The position numbers and the translations under genes were made by a program. From an uncultured Emergencia sp. (GTDB lineage: Bacteria > Bacillota > Clostridia > Peptostreptococcales > Anaerovoracaceae): a stretch of DNA of 38,738 nt. The notes under the pieces are model-generated. The model made no database searches. It saw only the letters and a program-made list of their open reading frames with translations, and was not told the DNA's origin. Shown piece by piece: positions 5,301 to 12,484 of the stretch. The first letter of the stretch is position 1. The number at the start of each line of letters is the position of its first letter. The stretch covers positions 1-38,738 of the forward strand of contig CAJFTU010000036.1 in assembly GCA_904420065.1 (NCBI GenBank), in the 5' to 3' direction.

Positions 5301-7688
5301 TTGAACAAGTTATTAGATCTTTTTCCCGACAGAGAGTTTATCTTTCTGGATGGAGGAATGGGAACCATGCTGCAGGAACAGGGTGTGGATCTGGGACCTG
5401 TTCCGGAAATACTGAATATCACCCAGCCGGAAATTATACAGAATGTGCAGAGGGAATACGTGAAAGCAGGTGCAGACATTATCTGTACCTGCTCTTTCGG
5501 TGTAAACGAATATAAGCTGAGAGACAGCAGCTATACGACGGAGCAGCTGATCGGCGCGGCGGTAAAAAACGCCAGAGAAGCCGTCAGCGGTACGGATACC
5601 AAAGTAGCGCTGGATATCGGTCCTATAGGCAGACTGCTTGAGCCTAACGGAAATCTTTCCTTTGAAGAGGCTTACCAGATTTTCAAGAGACAGATTACGG
5701 CCGGAAAAGGCGCCGATATCATCACCATCGAGACGATGACGGATCTTTATGAGCTGAAAGCGGCCCTTCTTGCGGCCAAAGAAAACACTGATCTGCCTGT
5801 GATCTGCACCATGAGCTTTGAAGAAAATCAGAGAACCTTTACCGGAACGGAAGTTCGGTCCATGGCGCTGACAGCAGAAGGATTGGGCGCCGATGCCGTG
5901 GGAATAAACTGCTCCCTGGGTCCCGCCGAGTTCAAGCCCCTGATGGAAGAGCTCTGCCAGTGGACCACTCTGCCGATCGTTTCCAAGGCCAACGCAGGAC
6001 TTCCCAATCCGGCTACCGGACAGTATTTGATTGAGCCGGAGGAATTTGCCCGTCTTACTGCGGATCTGATTCCGCTGGGCGTAAAGCTGGTCGGCGGCTG
6101 CTGCGGAACCAGGCCTGATTTTATCCGCGCTCTGCGCAAAGCGTTCAGCGGAAAGACCTACTGCAGGCAGACGCCGGAAATTCCGTCTGCCGTATGTACT
6201 CCGGAGAAGACGGTGGTCATCGATCAGCCGAGGGTTATCGGTGAGAGGATAAATCCGACGGGAAAGAAAAAGCTGAAAGAAGCGCTGAAAAACGGCGATA
6301 TGGATTATATTCTGAATCAGGCGGCTGATCAGATTCGGGATGGAGCGGAAATTCTCGATGTCAACGCAGGAGTTCCGGGTATTGACGAGAAGAATATTAT
6401 AGTAAACGTAATAAAAAAGCTGCAGGGAATTACCGATGCGCCTTTGCAGATTGATTCCGGAGATCCTGCGGTCATCGAAGCAGCGCTGCGGGTATATAGC
6501 GGAAAGGCTATCGTAAATTCCGTGAACGGAGAAGAAGAGTCGATGTCGACTATTCTGCCGTTGGTTAAGAAGTACGGGGCTGCTGTAGTCGGTCTGACAC
6601 TTGATGAAGACGGGATACCAAAGACCGTTGAAAAGCGAATGGAAATTGCAGAGAGGATCATGAACAGAGCCATGTCTCTCGGTATTCCAAAGCGGGATAT
6701 TTATATCGACTGCCTGACCCTTACCGTATCTGCGGAACAGGAAAACGCCGCATCTACGCTTCAGGCCGTCCGTCGTGTGAAAGAAGAGCTGGGATTGAAG
6801 ACTGTGCTGGGGGTTTCCAATATATCTTTCGGTCTGCCGAATCGTCCGCTGATCAATCATAATTTTCTGCAGATGGCGCTTACCTGCGGTCTGGATCTGC
6901 CGATTATGAATCCGGGAGCGCCGGACATGATGCGGGCGGTAGCCGTATATCGGCTGATTATGAACATCGATAAGGGCGCCAGACAGTACATTTCGCAGTG
7001 GAGCGAAGAATTGCCGGAAAGACCTGAGTTGGCGGCGTCGAAAGAGAAGAGAGGCGGTGAAGCTGAAACTTCCGACGGCATAGAGTATGCGATCAACAAC
7101 GGCTTGAACAGCCGGTGCCGGGAGCTGGTCGACGAAGAATTGAAGAAACGTGAACCGATGGAAGTGATCAACGAAGTGCTGATCCCGGTTTTGGACCGCG
7201 CCGGAAAGGAGTTCGAATCGGGGCGCATTTTTATCCCGCAGCTCATGCTTTGCGCTTCCACCGCCCAGGTAGCCTTCGATACAGTTAAGGAAAAGATCCG
7301 ATCGGCCGGCGGCGGTCAGGTTCAGAAGGGCGTCATCGTCATCGCTACAGTAAAAGGCGATATCCACGACATCGGAAAAAACATCGTGAAGGTCATTTTG
7401 GAAAATTACGGATATGAGATCGTTGATCTGGGAAAAGATGTGGAGCCGCAGAAAATTGTAGACGCGGTGCTGGAACGAAATGCCAGACTGGTGGGCTTAT
7501 CCGCACTGATGACAACTACTCTCCACAGCATGTCTCAGACGATCAAGCTGCTAAAAGAGGCGGCGCCAGACTGCAGAATCATGGTAGGAGGAGCTGTACT
7601 GACGGAGGAATACGCCGCGGAAATCGGCGCGGATTATTACGTGAAAGACGCTAAAGAATCCTCTGACGTGGCGAAAGAAGTATTATGA
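5301..7688 (+). CDS. metH: Cobalamin-dependent methionine synthase, short form without reactivation domain
   Basis: A 795-residue enzyme that transfers the methyl group from methyl-THF through cobalamin to homocysteine. Domains in order: homocysteine-binding barrel (about 1-290, zinc ligands C204 in INCSLG and C267-C268 in GGCCGT), pterin-binding barrel (about 310-570, starting VIGERINPTG), cobalamin cap (about 600-680) and B12-binding Rossmann domain (about 680-795) with the lower-ligand motif D687-x-H689-x-x-G692. It ends there: the C-terminal AdoMet-binding reactivation domain of E. coli MetH (about 1200 residues) is absent, so reactivation would need a separate protein, not encoded in this window. 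The start is TTG at 5301 with GAGG upstream, 17 bases after metF. Confidence 0.93.
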   Translation: MNKLLDLFPDREFIFLDGGMGTMLQEQGVDLGPVPEILNITQPEIIQNVQREYVKAGADIICTCSFGVNEYKLRDSSYTTEQLIGAAVKNAREAVSGTDTKVALDIGPIGRLLEPNGNLSFEEAYQIFKRQITAGKGADIITIETMTDLYELKAALLAAKENTDLPVICTMSFEENQRTFTGTEVRSMALTAEGLGADAVGINCSLGPAEFKPLMEELCQWTTLPIVSKANAGLPNPATGQYLIEPEEFARLTADLIPLGVKLVGGCCGTRPDFIRALRKAFSGKTYCRQTPEIPSAVCTPEKTVVIDQPRVIGERINPTGKKKLKEALKNGDMDYILNQAADQIRDGAEILDVNAGVPGIDEKNIIVNVIKKLQGITDAPLQIDSGDPAVIEAALRVYSGKAIVNSVNGEEESMSTILPLVKKYGAAVVGLTLDEDGIPKTVEKRMEIAERIMNRAMSLGIPKRDIYIDCLTLTVSAEQENAASTLQAVRRVKEELGLKTVLGVSNISFGLPNRPLINHNFLQMALTCGLDLPIMNPGAPDMMRAVAVYRLIMNIDKGARQYISQWSEELPERPELAASKEKRGGEAETSDGIEYAINNGLNSRCRELVDEELKKREPMEVINEVLIPVLDRAGKEFESGRIFIPQLMLCASTAQVAFDTVKEKIRSAGGGQVQKGVIVIATVKGDIHDIGKNIVKVILENYGYEIVDLGKDVEPQKIVDAVLERNARLVGLSALMTTTLHSMSQTIKLLKEAAPDCRIMVGGAVLTEEYAAEIGADYYVKDAKESSDVAKEVL

Positions 7689-8605
7689 AAAGTGATATGA
7701 GCAAAGGAATTCTGTGCGCGGTATGTTCGGCGCTGATCTTTGGCATCACGCCGGTGCTTGCCAGTATCACGTTTGAAATGGGCAGCAATGCGCTGACACT
7801 GACCTTTTATCGAAACGTTATGGCAGTTCCGGTGCTTCTGATCATTCTGCTGGTGCGGAAAGTCAATCTGCGGATTACGCTGAAGGAACTGCTGACTTTA
7901 ACGGTAATCAGCGTGCTGTTCAGCGTTACAACTACATATATCCTTTATGACGCATATAATTACATAGGTGTAGGGCTGTCAACGACACTGCACTTTCTCT
8001 ATCCCATGTTTACCGTACTTCTCGGATTTCTCCTTTTTAAAAAGAAGCTGGGCAGGGAAAAGGTGCTGGCTCTGATTCTGGCCACTGTCGGTGTGGCCAT
8101 GGCCACAGGAAACAGCGACGTATTCGCTGTAAAGGGAATTTTACTTGCTCTGGTGTCGGCGGTGACATATGCAGGTTATCTGCTCGGAATAGAGCAGACA
8201 GTTATTCACGAGATGGATTCCATGAAAGCCATGTTCTATATGTGCATTATCAACGGGATTACCGTGTGTCTTTTCGACATTTACAGCGGAAGCGTTGTCT
8301 ACGGTCTGGAACCGATGGCTATGTTTTGTACCTTTATTCTGGCCGTAGCAAATTCGGCTTTTGCTTATGTCCTTCTGATCATCGGAATCAAATTGATCGG
8401 AGCCGGAACCGCCTCGATCTTCAGCATGTTGGAACCGGTATCCGGCGTGATTGCCGGCGTGGTTTTTCTGGGCGAAGATCTGCCGCTGCTCAAGCTGGCA
8501 AGCTGTGTGACTATCCTGGGAGCGGTAATGATTCCTATCCTAAAGGACCGTAAGGATTCTGCAGGCAAAGAAGCAGGCAGCGATATAGAAAGATTGAAAG
8601 AATGA
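7685..8605 (+). CDS. EamA/DMT-superfamily transporter
   Basis: A 306-residue inner-membrane protein with about ten hydrophobic segments in two repeated halves, as in EamA (drug/metabolite transporter) exporters. The first half has FGITPVLASITFEMGSNALT and the second ends in LEPVSGVIAGVVFLGE, the usual EamA repeat signature. The start overlaps the metH stop by four bases (ATGA), so translation is coupled and the gene belongs to the metF-metH operon. This suggests an amino acid or one-carbon-related substrate, but none can be read from the sequence. Confidence 0.88.
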   Translation: MKSDMSKGILCAVCSALIFGITPVLASITFEMGSNALTLTFYRNVMAVPVLLIILLVRKVNLRITLKELLTLTVISVLFSVTTTYILYDAYNYIGVGLSTTLHFLYPMFTVLLGFLLFKKKLGREKVLALILATVGVAMATGNSDVFAVKGILLALVSAVTYAGYLLGIEQTVIHEMDSMKAMFYMCIINGITVCLFDIYSGSVVYGLEPMAMFCTFILAVANSAFAYVLLIIGIKLIGAGTASIFSMLEPVSGVIAGVVFLGEDLPLLKLASCVTILGAVMIPILKDRKDSAGKEAGSDIERLKE

Positions 8606-8675
8606 ATCGGCGTAAAAGGCAGGGAGTGTCCGTCGGGATAAATCTATGCAGGTGCTTAATTTAATGGAGGAAAGA

Positions 8676-9905
8676 ATGTTTTTTGTAAATTTGCTTAAAT
8701 CGTGGAATAAGATCAGTCTGGTCAAGCAGATCATCATCGGTTTGGTGGTCGGAATTCTATTGGCCCTGACCTTTCCTGACCAGTTGTCGGGAATCGGAAT
8801 TCTGGGGGAGCTCTTTGTCGGCGCGCTGAAGGCGGTAGCTCCGATACTTGTGTTTTTTCTGGTCATGTCGGCCATTTCAAAACACAAGTCCGGACAGAAG
8901 ACCAACATGAAGTCGATCATTGTGCTGTATCTTTTGGGAACTTTTGCCGCAGGATGTGTGGCGGTAGTCGCCAGCTATATCTTTCCAATCAGTTTGATAC
9001 TGACGGAGGAGGCGGGCAATGTCGCTCCGCCCAGCGGAATCGAAGAGGTTTTGAGCACTTTGGTGTTCAGCATTGTAACCAATCCTGTTGACGCTCTGCT
9101 CAACGCTAACTACATCGGTATTCTGACCTGGGCGATTCTCCTCGGTATCGCTTTGCGCGCCGCATCTGACGGAACGAAAGATATTTTGTCGGATATCGCC
9201 GATGCGGTTTCCATGGTGGTCAGATGGGTCATCCGTTTTGCCCCTCTTGGCGTACTGGGTCTGGTATTCTCGGCCATCGCTGACAGCGGTATCGGTACTT
9301 TGCTGAGCTATGGAAAGCTGATTGCCTTGCTTGTAGGCGTCATGCTCTTCGATGCGCTGATCGTAAATCCGATTATCGTATATGTGAAGATAAGAGAGAA
9401 TCCGTATCCTCTCGTGCTGAAATGTCTTAAGGACAGCGGCATCACCGCTTTTTTTACCAGAAGTTCAGCGGCCAATATTCCAGTTAATATGCGACTCTGT
9501 GAGGAGCTGAAGCTGGATCGGGATACTTATTCAATTTCCATTCCTCTCGGCGCAACGATCAATATGGGAGGTGCCTCTATCACGATCGCCGTTTTGACTT
9601 TAGCGGCGGCTCACACTTTAGGGATAGACGTAGATCTGCCTACGGCTGTAATTCTCTGTGTTCTGTCAGCGGTCAGCGCCTGCGGCGCTTCAGGTGTGGC
9701 AGGAGGATCATTGCTTTTGATTCCGCTCTCCTGCTCACTGTTCGGCATATCCAGTGATCTGGCCATGCAGGTGGTAGGCGTAGGTTTTATCGTCGGAGTA
9801 ATTCAGGATTCCTGTGAGACCGCGCTGAATTCTTCCACCGACGTGCTGTTTACCGCTGCGGCGGATATCGCCAGCAGGAAAAAGGAGGCAGCGCAGAAGC
9901 AATAG
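8676..9905 (+). CDS. sstT: Serine/threonine:sodium symporter
   Basis: A 409-residue transporter of the dicarboxylate/amino acid:cation symporter family. It matches SstT in length and layout: [20 protein letters not shown] at the N-terminus, [31 protein letters not shown] (the re-entrant serine-rich loop), [17 protein letters not shown] and [20 protein letters not shown]. It would bring serine and threonine into the cell with Na+; serine feeds the one-carbon pool used by MetF/MetH upstream. I chose the ATG at 8676, with GGAGG 5 bases before it, over an in-frame ATG at 8646. It is the last gene before a strong terminator. Confidence 0.9.
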   Translation: MFFVNLLKSWNKISLVKQIIIGLVVGILLALTFPDQLSGIGILGELFVGALKAVAPILVFFLVMSAISKHKSGQKTNMKSIIVLYLLGTFAAGCVAVVASYIFPISLILTEEAGNVAPPSGIEEVLSTLVFSIVTNPVDALLNANYIGILTWAILLGIALRAASDGTKDILSDIADAVSMVVRWVIRFAPLGVLGLVFSAIADSGIGTLLSYGKLIALLVGVMLFDALIVNPIIVYVKIRENPYPLVLKCLKDSGITAFFTRSSAANIPVNMRLCEELKLDRDTYSISIPLGATINMGGASITIAVLTLAAAHTLGIDVDLPTAVILCVLSAVSACGASGVAGGSLLLIPLSCSLFGISSDLAMQVVGVGFIVGVIQDSCETALNSSTDVLFTAAADIASRKKEAAQKQ

Positions 9906-9954
9906 AGAAGCTCTGCAGGAGTTTTAGGAGTTTTTGATTAAAAAGCAGGTATAG

Positions 9955-10003
9955 AAAAGAGAGACCGCTCGGGAACAACGAGTTCCCGAGCGGTCTCTCT
10001 TTT
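9955..10003. terminator. Bidirectional terminator between sstT and the PepD-like lipoprotein
   Basis: A perfect 22-base inverted repeat (9955-9976 and 9982-10003, loop AACGA) with AAAA at its left and TTTT at its right edge. It can therefore end transcription from both converging genes. Confidence 0.93.
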
Positions 10004-10012
10004 GTCTGAATT

Positions 10013-11428
10013 TTATTCTTCCGTATTTTCGTGGGTCTGATTCAGTAAAAAGGTGATGAGTGTGCCGGTATACCGTTCCAGTCGATTTTCATTTACCGAA
10101 ACGCTGATAATACTACAGTTCTCGTTCTTTTCCTGGATATAAGTGGCATTAGTGGCGGCTACGCAGTCGCGGTATTCCATATCCGCTCCGGAATAGGAAT
10201 TGAAAGCCTCTGCAACTTGCTTTGCCAGATCTGAATCCGAATCGGAAGTCCAGCCGCTCTGGCTATCCGTCTTTTTGTAGTTTACATTGGCCAGACCACA
10301 GATTGTCTTGTAGGCTGTGTCAATTTCAGTCAGATCCGCTTCGGAAAGACTGTTGCCTACGGCGGAAATCGTATAGCGGTTTTCGTTTTTTATTATGGAG
10401 CCGATACTGGTGATGGACACTTGATTATCGTCGTCATCCCGGGAATATACACCGTCAATCAGAGTATAGAGCAGGCTGACGAACTCGTTGAGATGCTCCT
10501 GGGTCATGACCCGCCGAGGAAGCTCAACTTCTTCGTAAGTATAGGTCATTTCCGGATAATCTTCCAGATTATCGTCATTGTAGTTTTCTATAGCGGTTTC
10601 CATTCGCTTCTGGAATTTTTCGATATCGTCTTCGTCGATAACGACGGTTACCGATGCGGATTTTGGATAGAGGTTTCCGCTTTCACCACCGTGGATATCC
10701 GCCAGCTCGTAGATCAATGAGTTGGTTTTGAAATAAGCCAGCAGATCACCGATCTCCTTTATCGGATTAGGATAGGATGATATTCGGGAATCGGGGATTC
10801 CTCCGGGAAGGCCTTCAATCCGGATTCGGTAAGCCTTTTCACCTTCAGGCGCAGTGTAACTTACCTCAGTGGAAAAGTCGTAGGAGGATCTGCCTGCCGT
10901 ACTCGTAGACCACATGTTCTTATCTCCTCCGTTTACGCAGAATACGTTGCTGTCGTCGGTGAAGTATTTGCTGTTCAGAGAGCGGATACCGGAGAAGTCA
11001 TGTCCGTCCTCACTGGTAAAGATCACGGTAAGCCGTCCGGTAGATTCGTTATTTTTTACCGCATATAAGGACAGCGCTATAGGATCGATGCAGGTCCGGA
11101 ATTGTTTCGGATCGTAGGAACACACGATGACCGTAGGATCCGCTTCCTTGTATTCCTCGCTGGCTTTTACGCTCATAATCACGTTGTCGTGACCGTCTGT
11201 AGTGCAGGTTATTCCTTTTTCTTTTGCCCAGTTGGACAGATATTCTTTAATCGCTACGGTAGAGGTCAGTGTGTCTGCAGAATCCTCCAGATCGGTCCGG
11301 TAAGCCGCCACTTTTTCTTCTACCTTTGAAGAGAGGTCTTCTTCCTCTTCACTGCTGCATGCCGTCAGAGAAAAAAGAGCCGTCCCAACCAGCGCGACGA
11401 GTAAAATCGCAGTTGTCAGCTTCTTCAT
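10013..11428 (-). CDS. Lipoprotein with a degenerate PepD/M20-like fold, function unknown
   Basis: A 471-residue secreted protein with a lipoprotein signal (LTAC, lipid cysteine C24) and an acidic linker (SSEEEEDLSS). The remainder follows the order of aminoacyl-histidine dipeptidase (PepD, M20C): an N-terminal YLSNWAKEKGI then DGHDNVIM; a strand TVIVCSYD where active enzymes have the metal-binding HxD; LTVIFTSEDGHDFSGI where they have the catalytic EE; and RIEGLPGGIPDSRI where they have GGHSG. The key histidines are missing at two sites, so zinc catalysis looks lost. It may bind peptides or serve as a cell-surface scaffold; this is inference. It is a single gene, divergent from a GNAT gene, with AAAGGAG before the ATG. 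Confidence 0.75.
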   Translation of the reverse strand: MKKLTTAILLVALVGTALFSLTACSSEEEEDLSSKVEEKVAAYRTDLEDSADTLTSTVAIKEYLSNWAKEKGITCTTDGHDNVIMSVKASEEYKEADPTVIVCSYDPKQFRTCIDPIALSLYAVKNNESTGRLTVIFTSEDGHDFSGIRSLNSKYFTDDSNVFCVNGGDKNMWSTSTAGRSSYDFSTEVSYTAPEGEKAYRIRIEGLPGGIPDSRISSYPNPIKEIGDLLAYFKTNSLIYELADIHGGESGNLYPKSASVTVVIDEDDIEKFQKRMETAIENYNDDNLEDYPEMTYTYEEVELPRRVMTQEHLNEFVSLLYTLIDGVYSRDDDDNQVSITSIGSIIKNENRYTISAVGNSLSEADLTEIDTAYKTICGLANVNYKKTDSQSGWTSDSDSDLAKQVAEAFNSYSGADMEYRDCVAATNATYIQEKNENCSIISVSVNENRLERYTGTLITFLLNQTHENTEE

Positions 11429-11492
11429 TGTTATCTCCTTTGTGTTAAGTTTTTATGAAAAATTTTAAATATTTATTTCCTTTGTATGAAAA

Positions 11493-11507
11493 ATCATTTA
11501 TAATGAT
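11493..11507. promoter_or_regulatory. Palindrome over a -10 box between divergent genes
   Basis: ATCATT-TAT-AATGAT is a perfect inverted repeat that contains TATAAT (11499-11504). The -35 17 bases upstream (TTTCCT) is poor for the rightward GNAT gene. It lies between the lipoprotein (-) and the GNAT gene (+), so a protein bound here could affect both. Confidence 0.3.
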
Positions 11508-11580
11508 ACCATAATCGTGGAGGATTTAGTAGCGTTTTTACAAAACTTCACACAATCTTAAGATTTAAGCGGGAGAGAAG

Positions 11581-12126
11581 ATGAGTATGGAATCGAAAAA
11601 CTTAATTGTCAGAGAAACGGTATTCGACGACTGCACTTACTTTGCACAGTGGGAGATTCGGCCGGAAGTGACAGAGTTTTTTACAATGAACGAGGATCGA
11701 ACTTATGAGCAGATCGTCACCGAGTATGTACGGTATAATCTGGATCCGTCCAAGCTGCAGTTTACCATTACGCTGAAGCCGGAGGACAAGCCGATCGGTA
11801 AAATCTATCTGTCCCGAATCAATCGCGATGACGATTCTCTGGACATTACTCGGATTTACATCGCCGATCCGTCCAACCGGGGCAAGGGATACGGCGAGGA
11901 AGCGCTGCGCCTGATTCTGGAATATGCGTTTATCAATCTGCACATGGAGCGGGTAACCATCGATCACTTTGAGAAAAACAAAGTGGCGGCGTCTCTGTAC
12001 GAGAAAATCGGGTTTTCTAACGAAGGTCTTATGCGCAACGCGGGAAAGAAAAACGGTAAGTACGTCAACCTCCAGTTGAAGTCCATGCTTCGAGCCGAAT
12101 ACTACGACAAGATTCACGCCAAATAA
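11581..12126 (+). CDS. GNAT-family N-acetyltransferase (RimJ/RimL type)
   Basis: A 181-residue acetyltransferase. It has the RimL-like pattern: LIVRETVFDDCTYFAQWE at the N-terminus, IGKIYLSRI, the acetyl-CoA loop region RIYIADPSNRGKGYGEEALR (R/Q-x-x-G-x-G/A as NRGKGYG) and VTIDHFEKNKVAASLYEKIG near the end. It transfers acetyl from acetyl-CoA to an amine; candidates are ribosomal-protein N-termini, peptides or small amines, and none can be chosen. GGGAGA precedes the ATG at 11581; an ATG two codons later is an equal candidate. A terminator hairpin follows. Confidence 0.85.
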   Translation: MSMESKNLIVRETVFDDCTYFAQWEIRPEVTEFFTMNEDRTYEQIVTEYVRYNLDPSKLQFTITLKPEDKPIGKIYLSRINRDDDSLDITRIYIADPSNRGKGYGEEALRLILEYAFINLHMERVTIDHFEKNKVAASLYEKIGFSNEGLMRNAGKKNGKYVNLQLKSMLRAEYYDKIHAK

Positions 12127-12178
12127 GGATAAGTTAACCGAATCAGGCGGAAATAGAAATCAATACGGGAAATCACAG

Positions 12179-12220
12179 GAGCTGCGCGGCCGTAATTATG
12201 GCAGAGCGTCAGCTCTTTTT
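12179..12220 (+). terminator. Terminator after the GNAT gene
   Basis: GAGCTG-CGC (12179-12187) pairs with GCGTCAGCTC (12206-12215) with one bulged A and an 18-base loop, followed by five T (12216-12220). Confidence 0.65.
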
Positions 12221-12401
12221 CTATAGAGATATTTCTATCCCTTTTTCCATAAATTACCTGATTCTTTTTCTTTGCAGGACTTTTCCGAGAGAATGCAAAA
12301 CCGGTTTGAAATATGGAAAAGGCCATTCATTTATTGCGTTTTTGGTCCTGATTTTATCCGCGTTGTCGAATTGTCCAGCTTGACAGGCCAGATAATTCCT
12401 A

Positions 12402-12430
12402 TTGACTTATATCCGCGTTAATAGTATAAT
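12402..12430 (+). promoter_or_regulatory. Near-consensus sigma-A promoter for nrdD-nrdG
   Basis: -35 TTGACT (12402-12407), a 17-base spacer and a perfect -10 TATAAT (12425-12430), 54 bases before the nrdD ATG. No NrdR-box-like palindromes are evident around it, although NrdR commonly regulates nrd operons. Confidence 0.82.
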
Positions 12431-12484
12431 CTGCATGGATTATTTTGGGAAAGATACTACATCTTGTATGTTGGAGGGGAATAT

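Larger units (their letters stand above)
12127..12484 (+). other. Gene-free stretch between the GNAT gene and nrdD
   Basis: These 358 bases hold the GNAT terminator (12179-12220) and the nrdD promoter (12402-12430). The approximately 180 bases between are T-rich on the plus strand and show no convincing reading frame, RNA gene or NrdR-box pair that I could recognise. Confidence 0.6.

Noticed and set aside
5313-7367. A 684-codon open frame on the minus strand, antisense to metH
   Set aside because: Its composition (rich in Arg, Leu, Gln, His, Phe) and lack of any recognisable motif mark it as a shadow of metH codon bias; metH is unmistakable on the plus strand.
12221-12401. Possible riboswitch or small RNA upstream of nrdD
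   Set aside because: I looked for cobalamin-riboswitch and NrdR-box features and strong stems and found none; the stretch is simply T-rich.
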